Positions 1 through 7,035 of a stretch of 16,801 nucleotides of DNA are shown in pieces. Within the stretch, counting starts at the first letter, position 1, and the number at the start of each line of letters is the position of its first letter. A program made the position numbers and the translations under genes. Source of the stretch: Clostridia bacterium (GTDB lineage: Bacteria > Bacillota > Clostridia > Christensenellales > Aristaeellaceae). The DNA lies in contig CAAGFE010000115.1 of assembly GCA_900769075.1 (NCBI GenBank), forward strand, positions 1 to 16,801. Direction: 5' to 3'. The notes under the pieces are model-generated. The model searched no databases and was not told the origin of the DNA. It saw only the letters and a list, made by a program, of their open reading frames with translations.

Positions 1-2
1 CA

Positions 3-52
3 CAAAGCGTCAAGGGCAAGACGAGCGGCGTACCGCCGCCCTTGACCCTTTG
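3..52. repeat. Imperfect inverted repeat (about 14-bp arms)
   Basis: Arms CAAAG-c-GTCAAGGGC (3-17) and GCCCTTGAC-c-CTTTG (38-52) pair with one mismatch, and the intervening bases contain a small GC-rich hairpin (GGCG/CGCC). No T-tract follows. It may be the end of a neighbouring gene or mobile element, or an intergenic palindromic repeat; the sequence does not decide. Confidence 0.5.
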
Positions 53-78
53 CGCCCTGCCTGCTGAAAAGTAACCAA

Positions 79-97
79 GGGGCGGTTAAGCCGCCCC
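79..97. repeat. GC-rich inverted repeat
   Basis: GGGGCGG (79-85) and CCGCCCC (91-97) form a perfect 7-bp stem with the 5-base loop TTAAG. No T-tract follows on either strand, so it is a weak candidate for an intrinsic terminator. Its nearness to the 3-52 repeat suggests a composite palindromic intergenic element. Confidence 0.45.
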
Positions 98-332
98 CTG
101 TAATAGATTTCTACCAGATTCCAAAATCAATTTTGCGCATAATACTTGACACTACCCAGTGACCCGCACGTTCACCGTCTTTTTGTTTCAGCTTGTTACA
201 GCACTGCCCCCCACCGGCATTTTGCGGCTAGGACTTCTAGGAAAACATATAACACAGTCTTCTCACGAAGTCCACATGATGTGCCGCCAGATTGTTCTCG
301 GGCGCTTTCAAAAGAGGCATGTGCATAGCAAG

Positions 333-372
333 CCACCTCCGGCAGTGTTTCACCGCCGGAGGTGGTATTTTT
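333..372. terminator. Hairpin terminator candidate at the operon end
   Basis: CCACCTCCGGC (333-343) and GCCGGAGGTGG (355-365) form a perfect 11-bp GC-rich stem with an 11-base loop. The run of five T (368-372) lies on the plus-strand side, so as a classic intrinsic terminator it would stop plus-strand transcripts. It sits about 45 bases beyond the stop codon of the last operon gene, so it may also end or stabilise the operon transcript, but the minus-strand RNA has no U-tract after the stem. Confidence 0.5.
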
Positions 373-409
373 GATATTCTGAGATGGACGCATCCACGCA
401 GCCGTGTGC

Positions 410-1384
410 TTATTCCGGCAGCATATCAACGGCGAACAGTGCGCCAGCTCCGCCGGTGTGAACAAAGAGAAGATTCTCCTCGCCGTCAAAGTAGCCGTCC
501 TCAATCAGCTGGAAGAAGCCCGCCAGCGCCTTTCCGGTGTAGACAGGATCGACCAGAATGCCCTCCTTGCGCGCCAACTTGCGGACGGCAGCAGAGCCCT
601 CCGGACTTGCAATGGCATAACCGGGGCCAATGTGGAATTTGATGTGAATGTCCTCACGCTGCACCGGAACATCGCTCTCAAGCAGCTCCTTCAGGCCTCC
701 CATCAGGTCATACGCAATGTCAGCAAACGGATCGTCGCAGACGCCCACGCCGACAGAGCGCGTTCCCGGCAGGAACAGCTTTGCGCCGTAGGTCAGACCG
801 GCATAGGTTCCGCCGGAACCGGTGGCGCTGACAATGCTGTCAAACTTGACGCCCAGAGCCTGCGCCTGCTCTGCAATTTCCTTTGCGCAGTTGACATAAC
901 CGAGTGAACCCAGCGGCACCGATCCGCCCACGGGGATGAAATAGGGCGTATGCCCGGCTTTGAGCAGCTCATCCATGATCCGCTCCATCTCGGCGTACAC
1001 ATCGTCATAGGTGTCAGTGTCCACAAAGCGGACATCTGCGCCATAGATGCGGTCAAGGATCTGGTTACCGCCGGTCAGTTCGCCCCGTTTTTTCAGGACG
1101 AGAATCGACTTCATACCGAGCTTTGCAGCACATGCGGCAGTGAGCATGGCATGGTTCGACTGCGGGCCACCGGCGGTGAGCACCACATCGGAGCCGTTCG
1201 CCTGTGCATCCGCCAGAAGGAACTCCAGCTTGCGCACCTTGTTTCCACCGAGCGCCACACCGATCATGTCGTCTCGTTTGATGTAAATGTTCTTGCCATA
1301 CTCCCGACTGATGGCCTCCAGCCTGTAAAGTGGCGTGGGTAGCACAGCGAAGGGAACGCGCGGGAATTGTGTGATCTGTTTCAT
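410..1384 (-). CDS. PLP-dependent D-cysteine desulfhydrase-like enzyme
   Basis: A 324-residue fold-type II PLP enzyme of the ACC deaminase/D-cysteine desulfhydrase family, full length for the family. Visible residues: KRDD followed by GGNK with the probable PLP lysine K49, QSNH at 75-78 with the family serine S76, the phosphate-binding TGSGGT loop at 188-193, tyrosines Y256 and Y282, and HTGG near the C-terminus. D-cysteine desulfhydrases convert D-cysteine to pyruvate, H2S and ammonia through a 2-aminoacrylate-type intermediate; other members act on ACC or beta-substituted alanines. The ATG start has AGGAGG 8 bases upstream. It is the last gene of the operon, 12 bases after ridA, which fits a product enamine that RidA would hydrolyse. 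No secretion signal is seen, so it should be cytoplasmic. Family is secure; the exact substrate is not. Confidence 0.85.
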   Translation of the reverse strand: MKQITQFPRVPFAVLPTPLYRLEAISREYGKNIYIKRDDMIGVALGGNKVRKLEFLLADAQANGSDVVLTAGGPQSNHAMLTAACAAKLGMKSILVLKKRGELTGGNQILDRIYGADVRFVDTDTYDDVYAEMERIMDELLKAGHTPYFIPVGGSVPLGSLGYVNCAKEIAEQAQALGVKFDSIVSATGSGGTYAGLTYGAKLFLPGTRSVGVGVCDDPFADIAYDLMGGLKELLESDVPVQREDIHIKFHIGPGYAIASPEGSAAVRKLARKEGILVDPVYTGKALAGFFQLIEDGYFDGEENLLFVHTGGAGALFAVDMLPE

Positions 1385-1396
1385 GAGCAGAACCTC

Positions 1397-1774
1397 CTAT
1401 CTGCAGGCGATTGCCTCAATCTCCACCAGAGCGTCCTTGGGCAATCTCGCAACCTCAACAGCGCTACGCGCCGGAGCATTCTGAGGAAAGAAAGTGGCGT
1501 ACACCTCGTTCATGGCCGAGAAGTTGTTCATATCGCTGAGAAAAACGGTGGTCTTGATGACATTTTCCATCGTAAGACCCGCTTGCGCCAAAACAGCCTG
1601 AACATTGGTCAGGGATTGACGGGTCTGCTCTGCGACGCCGCCGGGAGCGAAGCTACCGGTCGCGGGGTCTACGGGCAGCTGCCCGGATGTGATGACCAGA
1701 TTACCGGCGCCGATTCCCTGTGAATACGGGCCGATGGCTGCGGGGGCTGATTTTGTTGCAATAATCTCTTTCAT
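1397..1774 (-). CDS. ridA: RidA family enamine/imine deaminase
   Basis: A 125-residue protein covering the whole YjgF/YER057c/UK114 (RidA) family. Family hallmarks seen are the N-terminal GPYSQG segment with Y17, the TSGQLP turn near 29-34, the catalytic-site arginine R103 within PARSAVEVARLP, and the C-terminal VEIEAIA segment with E120. RidA proteins hydrolyse reactive enamines and imines, notably 2-aminoacrylate released by PLP dehydratases and desulfhydrases, and protect other PLP enzymes from damage. Its position between an amidohydrolase and a D-cysteine desulfhydrase-like enzyme, with two such PLP enzymes in the operon, makes a dedicated detoxifying or pathway-step role likely. The ATG has an AGGAGG about 12 bases upstream, a slightly long spacing. 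Confidence 0.93.
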   Translation of the reverse strand: MKEIIATKSAPAAIGPYSQGIGAGNLVITSGQLPVDPATGSFAPGGVAEQTRQSLTNVQAVLAQAGLTMENVIKTTVFLSDMNNFSAMNEVYATFFPQNAPARSAVEVARLPKDALVEIEAIACR

Positions 1775-1791
1775 AGAACAGGGGTTCCTCC

Positions 1792-2994
1792 TTATAATCT
1801 CTTTCCGTTTGTTTCTTCCGTTTTTTCATTCTGCGGAAGGGTATCGTTCCAAATGACGCCGTCGATCATAGTTAAGCGGCAAAGCGTTTGATTACTGAAG
1901 GGCATTCCGTCAAAGATCGCAATGTCTGCGTCCTTTCCGGGCTCAATGGTGCCGATGCGGTCGATGGCGCCCACTAGGCGGGCCGGATTGACCGTGACGG
2001 CCTCCAATGCGGTATCGAACGTAAGACCATGCCGCAGCAGCACACCGATCTCCATCGGCAGCCATACGGTATCTCCCGCTCTGTCGGCCATGAGGGAGAA
2101 GCGAACGCCTTCCTTTTGCAAAATAGCAGCATTCTCCAGCCGGCAGTCCCATACCTCCTGCTTGACCGGTCCCAGCAGCAGCGGGCCGAGCACGCATTCC
2201 ACCTGTTTTTCCGCCAAAAGGCCTGCAACCTTCCATCCCTCCGTCACATGCTCCAGAGAGTAGGTCAGTCCAAATTCTTCACAGATACGGATTGCAGTTG
2301 CAATGTCGTCCGCACGGTGGCAGTGGATACGCACTTTGGTCTCACCTCTGACGACCGGCACCAGACCATCCAGCAGAAAATCCGGCTCGGGAGCCTTGGC
2401 GGGGTCTTTTTCTGCGTCCGCCAATTTTTCAGCGTAACGCTGCGCACGACTCAGTGTCTGGCGCAAAATTGCTGCCGTGCCCATCCTCGTCATTGGGAAT
2501 TTGTTTTTTTCGCCATATACACGCTTGGGGTTTTCTCCAAGCGCTATTTTCATCTGCTCTGTCCCGGGAATGATCATTTCATCCGCCGTTACCCCCCTGA
2601 GCTTGATGCAGGCGCCCAAACCACCGATCACATTGCCTGAACCAGGTCCGGTGTAGACCGCCGTGAATCCGGCGGACCGAACCTTGGGTATTGCAATGTC
2701 ATTGGGGTTGATGCCGTCACGAGCGCGGACATGCGGCGTGATCGGATCTGTCATTTCATTCTCATCCGCTGTCGCCTTCATTTCCGGCTCGCCCCAGAGC
2801 GCCAGGTGGCTGTGGGCATCGATGAAGCCGGGCGTGACCCAGCATCCCGCCGCATCGATGCACTGTGCCTCTACCGGAACAGGCAGTTCCGGGCCTCCCA
2901 CCGCCGTGATTTTTCCGCCTGAGATCAGAACTGTTCCGTTTTCGATGGGAGGGCCTGCCATGGTATATACGGTGCCGCCTCGAATTGCTTTCAT
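1792..2994 (-). CDS. Metal-dependent amidohydrolase (imidazolonepropionase-like)
   Basis: A 400-residue protein of the amidohydrolase superfamily with the usual layout: N-terminal beta-sandwich strand, PGFIDAHSH (metal ligands H61 and H63), then a TIM-barrel with RIHCHR (H224/H226), LEH (H249) and a late MADRAG aspartate (D304), closing with the typical GTIEPGKDADIAIFDG segment near 348-363. It most resembles the imidazolonepropionase-related hydrolases of unassigned substrate found in Firmicutes. I chose the ATG at 2994 because homology begins there and because it overlaps the upstream stop codon as ATGA, implying translational coupling; the open frame continues to 3204 but that part overlaps the previous gene and is not family-like. 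It probably opens a cyclic amide or removes an acyl group from a product of the neighbouring peptidases; the substrate is unknown. The last about 15 residues are polar and charged. Confidence 0.85.
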   Translation of the reverse strand: MKAIRGGTVYTMAGPPIENGTVLISGGKITAVGGPELPVPVEAQCIDAAGCWVTPGFIDAHSHLALWGEPEMKATADENEMTDPITPHVRARDGINPNDIAIPKVRSAGFTAVYTGPGSGNVIGGLGACIKLRGVTADEMIIPGTEQMKIALGENPKRVYGEKNKFPMTRMGTAAILRQTLSRAQRYAEKLADAEKDPAKAPEPDFLLDGLVPVVRGETKVRIHCHRADDIATAIRICEEFGLTYSLEHVTEGWKVAGLLAEKQVECVLGPLLLGPVKQEVWDCRLENAAILQKEGVRFSLMADRAGDTVWLPMEIGVLLRHGLTFDTALEAVTVNPARLVGAIDRIGTIEPGKDADIAIFDGMPFSNQTLCRLTMIDGVIWNDTLPQNEKTEETNGKRL

Positions 2995-4010
2995 ACGCCG
3001 CCTCCCGGGATATGGTATTGGCTGAATAGTGCGCCGGTGCCGCCGGAGTGCAGATAGCAGGCTCCGTCGTGGAAATAGCCCTTCTTTGCAAGGTCGCACA
3101 TGCCATACAGCGTCTTGCATGTATATACCTTTTCGATGAAGATGCCTTCCGTTCGGGCAAAGCGGATGCAGAACTCCTCGACCTCGGGCGTTATAACGCC
3201 CCAACCGCCAAAACGGTATGCACCGTGCAGCGTGGCGGTCTGCTCAAGTGGGCACGGCATCGGTACGCCGCAAAGCTTCTCCAGATCTTTCAGGAAGCCG
3301 TTGATGATCTCACGGAGCGGCTCCGCCTCATGCTCAATCGAAATGAGCTCCACATGGAACGGATTCCCCAGGAGTGCAGTGCCGTAGATAAAGCCGGCGG
3401 CAAGACCGCCGTTTCCTCCCGGGATGCACACATTTCGTATGGCTGCGTTGTCCGCATTGGAGGAGATCTGCTCCCAGATCTCCGCCGCAGCCTCCACATA
3501 GCCAAGTGCGCCTCTTGCGGAGGATGCGCCGTTATAGATGATGTACGGCGCACTTCCCTCACGGCTCAAGGCCTGCGCAATCTGCTCCACCGCAGTAGCT
3601 CTTTCTTTTTCGCTTACGCCGCCCAGATAGTGTTCCTCTGCGCCGAGGATGTGGTTGAGCAGCGCATTTCCTTCGAGCAGTTCCGGCCTCGGGCTGTTGT
3701 GGACGATTACGCACCGTAGTCCCAACCTGCGGCACGAGGCCGCACAGAGGGAGCACAGATTTGACTGCGTCTGACCAGAGACCAGAATGGTGTTCTTACC
3801 CTCCGCAATCGCATGACCCAGCAGGTATTCCAGATTACGAACCTTGTTGCCGCCGATTCCCATTCCGTTGAGGTCATCACGCTTGATAAACAGCGGGCCG
3901 CAGTCCAGCTCCGCCTGCATGCGCTTGAGGGGATGCAGCGGGGTCGGATTGAGGGCCAGCGACGCCTTCGGAAATTGAGAAAGCATTTCACGCAATTCGG
4001 CACTGGTCAA
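2991..4010 (-). CDS. Divergent ACC deaminase/D-cysteine desulfhydrase family enzyme
   Basis: A 339-residue fold-type II PLP enzyme, paralogous to the protein at 410-1384 but clearly diverged. It keeps KRDD, GGNK with PLP lysine K56, QSN with S83, a glycine-rich phosphate loop GGNGG near 198-202, VYT with Y296 and a C-terminal HSGGTGALF. It differs at family substrate-site positions: leucine (L85) replaces the histidine after QSN, and a Gly-Trp pair (W270) stands where the other enzyme has Gly-Tyr. That suggests a different substrate, perhaps another beta-substituted or D-amino acid. The start is a TTG supported by GAGGGAGGG 7 bases upstream; the next in-frame ATG is codon 9. It ends in a 4-base ATGA overlap with the amidohydrolase gene, so the two should be made together. 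Confidence 0.82.
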   Translation of the reverse strand: MTSAELREMLSQFPKASLALNPTPLHPLKRMQAELDCGPLFIKRDDLNGMGIGGNKVRNLEYLLGHAIAEGKNTILVSGQTQSNLCSLCAASCRRLGLRCVIVHNSPRPELLEGNALLNHILGAEEHYLGGVSEKERATAVEQIAQALSREGSAPYIIYNGASSARGALGYVEAAAEIWEQISSNADNAAIRNVCIPGGNGGLAAGFIYGTALLGNPFHVELISIEHEAEPLREIINGFLKDLEKLCGVPMPCPLEQTATLHGAYRFGGWGVITPEVEEFCIRFARTEGIFIEKVYTCKTLYGMCDLAKKGYFHDGACYLHSGGTGALFSQYHIPGGGV

Positions 4011-4031
4011 AGTATATCCCTCCCTCGGCTT

Positions 4032-5042
4032 TTATGCGCCAAAATGTTCGTTCAGCTCCACCGTCTCCAGAGCCATCGCCATGCGGATGCAGTCGAGAAT
4101 GTCTTCCTTGCAGATGATCTCGTCTCTCGAGTGGATGTTGCGGGTCGGGATGGTGATGGCGCCGGCCTTCATGCCGCCGCGAACGAGCTGTGCCGTGGAT
4201 GCGTCGGTGCCGCCGTTTTCGCTGACCTCGATCTGGTACTTGATGCCGTTCTTCTCTGCAACATCAACCAGTGCGTCCACCACATACTGGTTGACGATCA
4301 TAAAGTAGTCCATTGCCTTGATGCCGGCGCCGCCGCCCAGCTTCACATCCGTGCGGATGCCGCGCAGCTCGTCTCCGGTGCAGGCCACGTCAAAGGTGAC
4401 AAAGAGGTCGGGCTGCAGGTCGAACGTCGAGGTCTGACTGCCAAAGCAGCCGATTTCTTCCTGAACCGTGAACACATAATACATGTCATTGGTGTTCTTG
4501 ACATCGCGCAGAATGCTGTCGATGATGATCATGCAGCCAATGCGGTCGTCCAGACACTGCATCATGACGCAGTCTTCGTTCTCGTAGTACTCCGAACGTG
4601 TGATGGCAACCTCGCCGATGCGAACCTTTTCTCTGACCTTCTCAGGAGACAGCGTTGCAAAGTCGATGTAGAGGTCGTTGTGCGTGATTTTGCCCATGTC
4701 CTCTTTCTTCTCACAGATCATGACGCCCTGAACGCCGCTTTCCGTCTGGATGCGGGCATCGATCAGGTTGTAGGGCTTGATGCTGCCGAGCTTACCAATG
4801 CGCGCAAAGCCCTTTTCGTCAATCGTTTTGATCATAAGACCGAGCTGATCCATGTGTGCGGACAGAACGATGCGCTTTCCGTTTCCCTTTTTGTGCGCAA
4901 TGAGGTTGCCGAGGCAGTCTACCCACATTTCGTCCACATGATCCCGGATCTGACTCTGAATGTACTCTGCAACCTTGGATTCACGGCCAGTCGGCCCGTA
5001 TACTTCACAAATCTCTTTTGTCAGCTTGCTGTTGAATTCCAT
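4032..5042 (-). CDS. M42 family metallo-aminopeptidase (intact active site)
   Basis: A 336-residue member of the M42 (TET/FrvX/YsdC-type) peptidases, co-catalytic metal enzymes that usually form large dodecameric particles and remove N-terminal residues from peptides in the cytoplasm. All expected active-site residues are present: AHMD with H63 and D65, LDDR with D165, QEE with catalytic E195 and metal ligand E196, FDVA with D218, and NIHS with H304. The start ATG has GGAG about 8 bases upstream. It follows the binding-protein gene after a strong hairpin (5071-5104) and precedes the PLP enzyme/amidohydrolase block, so it is placed with the intracellular degradation steps. It is more canonical than the three M42 paralogues at the other end of the operon. 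Confidence 0.92.
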   Translation of the reverse strand: MEFNSKLTKEICEVYGPTGRESKVAEYIQSQIRDHVDEMWVDCLGNLIAHKKGNGKRIVLSAHMDQLGLMIKTIDEKGFARIGKLGSIKPYNLIDARIQTESGVQGVMICEKKEDMGKITHNDLYIDFATLSPEKVREKVRIGEVAITRSEYYENEDCVMMQCLDDRIGCMIIIDSILRDVKNTNDMYYVFTVQEEIGCFGSQTSTFDLQPDLFVTFDVACTGDELRGIRTDVKLGGGAGIKAMDYFMIVNQYVVDALVDVAEKNGIKYQIEVSENGGTDASTAQLVRGGMKAGAITIPTRNIHSRDEIICKEDILDCIRMAMALETVELNEHFGA

Positions 5043-5070
5043 ATCAAGCTCTCCTTCGTCAATGTAAAAT

Positions 5071-5104
5071 TTTATGGGGGAGGGGGCTTCCCCTCCCCCA
5101 TAAA
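5071..5104 (-). terminator. Strong intercistronic hairpin after the binding-protein gene
   Basis: A perfect 15-bp stem: TTTATGGGGGAGGGG (5071-5085) pairs with CCCCTCCCCCATAAA (5090-5104) around a 4-base loop. In the operon RNA it is followed by AUUUUA, a short U-rich tract, about 30 bases after the binding-protein stop codon. Such hairpins downstream of binding-protein genes are known to act as partial terminators or 3' stabilisers that raise binding-protein levels over the next genes. The catabolic genes beyond it continue on the same strand without an obvious new promoter, so partial read-through is likely. Confidence 0.75.
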
Positions 5105-5134
5105 TTCAGGAAATGGTTGTATGATGACGTATGA

Positions 5135-6979
5135 TTACTTGCCCAGCGAGGCGTAGTAGTTGTTCAGATACTCCTGAACCTTGCTGGGATCAGGAATCAG
5201 GTCGTTGTCGTTCTTCAGCATGGTCATAGCGGTATATGCCTTGCCGCCGAGGCCGTTCTTAACAGCGACGACTTCGTCCTGGTTGATGGCGTAAAGGATG
5301 GCCTTACGAATGTCCTCGTTGCTGGTGATGTGATCCTCGTCCAGGTTGTACTTCATCTGGATGCAGCCGTTGACCAGTGCGGAAACCAGGCAAAGGTTCG
5401 GATCGTTCTTGACGACATCGACCTGGTTTGCGGGAACGTTGTCCGTCAGATCGACTTCACCGCTGCGCAGAGCGGAAATCGTTGCGTCATTATCAGCGAT
5501 GTACTTCAGCGTGACGTACTTGATGGGCGCGACCATGTCGGTATCCGGCATGAATGCGGGGTTGCGCTCGCAGACTGCCTCATAGTCATCAACGCTCTTG
5601 ACGACGTAGGGACCACTGCACCACAGGGTGTTTTCCTTGCCGCTGTCCTTTCTGAGGAACTGCGCGTCGCCGTAACGGAAATCCGTCGTCGGGTCATAGT
5701 TGGCCAGCAGCTCGGGCGTGTTGATGGCGGAAACCTGCTTCTTGCTGATGATGCCGGAGGTGTAGTCGCACAGGAAGTTGAGGATCTGCGGGAAGGGAGT
5801 ATCCGTCGTGATCTTGAGGACCTCGTACTTGCCGCCGGCATTGTCGGTCGCATTCTTGTCGTCCACGAGCTCGGAGATGGGAGCAGGCAGACCGGCTTCC
5901 AGAGCTTCCTTTACGCTCTTGCCGGTGACAGCGTCCTTTGTATTTTCAAGCTCGGAAAGATCAGTAACGGTTTCGAGCTCCTTGAGGCATGCGTAGTTGT
6001 CGTAAACCTGGTTTCCGGGGACAGAGTCCGGCGTGCGCAGACGGTCGAAGGTGAAGATGGCGTCTTCCGCGCCGACCTTCTCGCCGGTGTCAACGAGTTC
6101 ACCGTTCTTGGCGGTGTAGAAGCCAACGTTGTCACGCAGGACAAAGTAGAAAACAGAGTTGCCTTCCGCGATGCTGTAATTGTAAGCCAACGCACGGTCA
6201 GTCACGATGTTGTCCTGGTCGTCGAGCTCAAGGAGCTTGATGTTGGTGTTTGCAAGAACTCTGTGCGTGCCGTCAGTCGTGGGGGGGTCAAACTGCCCAA
6301 GGATGCGATTGTTTGCAACGATCAGGGGACGGGTCTCACGCAGGCTCTCGTCCACGTAGTCGAGCTGGCTCCAGTAGAGATACTTCGACTGACCAATCGT
6401 AACGGTGTCCTCTTTGATGATGTTCTTGTTAAAACCGTAGCAGCTCATGGTGCGGCAGATCGGAGCAAAGTATGCCTTGCCCTCAACGACCAGACGCTCA
6501 AGCTCTGCATAGGTCTCCTGATAATCCTGCGGGAGCTGGGAAGCGCCTAGATCGATCAGACGGTCGACCTCGGGATCTTCGACCTTGCTGTCGTTGTCAA
6601 TGCCGGTGGAGTAGAACATGGAGCGGCAGCCGTAGTCTGGGTTGCCGGTCAGAACTTTCATCGTGCACAGATAAATGTCGTAATTACGTGCTTCAACCTG
6701 CGTAAACAGGCTGCCGTAGTCAGGCTGAATGCTCACCGTAACGTCAAAGCCGGCTTTCGTCAACTGATCACGGACGACGTTGGTCTCCGTCTCCAGAGAG
6801 CTGAGAGAAAGGAGCGTGATGGGAATGGGATCACGATTGGTATCCGCTGCGGTGGATGCAGAATTGCCATTGGATGAGGTGTCGGGTCCCTTTACATCGT
6901 CTTTTGTCTTGACATTGCAGCCGGAGAGCATGATCAAGACCATGGCAAGGCAAAGGAGCAGTGCTGTGAGCTTTTTCAT
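5135..6979 (-). CDS. Peptide ABC transporter binding lipoprotein, family 5, apparently circularly permuted
   Basis: A 614-residue lipoprotein. The signal peptide ends in the lipobox LSGC with lipidated C21, then a Ser/Asn/Thr/Asp-rich linker to about residue 48. Residues 50-190 resemble what is normally the C-terminal part of OppA/DppA-type proteins (RDQLTKAGFDV, YDIYLCT, EDPEVDRLIDLG, then a late ICRTMSCYGFNKNI stretch). From about 215 the canonical N-terminal order begins: a DP-rich first strand, FVLRDNVGFYTA (compare LRxGVKFHDG), AEDAIFTFDRL, then CSGPYVV (compare GTGPY), and near the end DIRKAILYAINQDEVV (compare RxAixYAID). The protein stops where the C-terminal lobe should follow. The ATG at 6979 is chosen because GGAGG (6988-6992) sits 8 bases upstream; the in-frame TTG at 6994 would overlap that site. 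It binds substrate outside the membrane for the permeases encoded upstream. The family call is firm; permutation is my reading of motif order. Confidence 0.85.
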   Translation of the reverse strand: MKKLTALLLCLAMVLIMLSGCNVKTKDDVKGPDTSSNGNSASTAADTNRDPIPITLLSLSSLETETNVVRDQLTKAGFDVTVSIQPDYGSLFTQVEARNYDIYLCTMKVLTGNPDYGCRSMFYSTGIDNDSKVEDPEVDRLIDLGASQLPQDYQETYAELERLVVEGKAYFAPICRTMSCYGFNKNIIKEDTVTIGQSKYLYWSQLDYVDESLRETRPLIVANNRILGQFDPPTTDGTHRVLANTNIKLLELDDQDNIVTDRALAYNYSIAEGNSVFYFVLRDNVGFYTAKNGELVDTGEKVGAEDAIFTFDRLRTPDSVPGNQVYDNYACLKELETVTDLSELENTKDAVTGKSVKEALEAGLPAPISELVDDKNATDNAGGKYEVLKITTDTPFPQILNFLCDYTSGIISKKQVSAINTPELLANYDPTTDFRYGDAQFLRKDSGKENTLWCSGPYVVKSVDDYEAVCERNPAFMPDTDMVAPIKYVTLKYIADNDATISALRSGEVDLTDNVPANQVDVVKNDPNLCLVSALVNGCIQMKYNLDEDHITSNEDIRKAILYAINQDEVVAVKNGLGGKAYTAMTMLKNDNDLIPDPSKVQEYLNNYYASLGK

Positions 6980-7002
6980 TTGTAGTACCTCCAAGTAAAT
7001 TT

Positions 7003-7008
7003 ATTATA
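7003..7008 (-). promoter_or_regulatory. Possible internal -10 element before the binding-protein gene
   Basis: A perfect TATAAT lies on the minus strand in the short gap between the DppF-like gene and the binding-protein gene. No good -35 is found at 16-18 bases (only GTTATA or TTATAA), and the predicted start point would lie only a few bases before the Shine-Dalgarno site. It could give extra binding-protein transcript, but may be chance in this AT-rich gap. Confidence 0.2.
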
Positions 7009-7035
7009 AATGCCTTTCTGACACTTATAACCGGG

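Larger units (their letters stand above)
1..409. other. Left flank without a convincing gene
   Basis: I see no open frame here with a ribosome binding site and recognisable protein. A short plus-strand frame from the window edge to a TGA at 65-67 could be the tail of an off-window gene, but it is too short to judge. The stretch holds two hairpins near the edge (3-52 and 79-97) and a terminator-like hairpin (333-372). Between 100 and 330 I see nothing assignable. Confidence 0.4.

Noticed and set aside
1..100. CRISPR or tandem repeat array at the left edge
   Set aside because: The repeats here are two different inverted repeats, with no repeated unit and spacer pattern.
2995..3204. N-terminal extension of the amidohydrolase to 3204
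   Set aside because: The added 70 residues overlap the upstream PLP gene, look non-family-like and lack a ribosome site; the ATGA overlap at 2991-2994 gives a natural start.
3813..5156. A 447-codon open frame on the plus strand
   Set aside because: It is antisense to an intact M42 gene and the start of a PLP enzyme gene, without a ribosome site or protein-like motifs.
5330..6550. A 406-codon open frame on the plus strand
   Set aside because: It is antisense to the binding-protein gene, which has a signal peptide, lipobox and family motifs in its own frame.
5135..6979. Frameshift or gene fusion as the explanation for the odd binding-protein order
   Set aside because: The frame is open throughout with one signal peptide and one stop, and each family segment appears about once. 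Two fused complete proteins would be far longer and carry duplicate segments.
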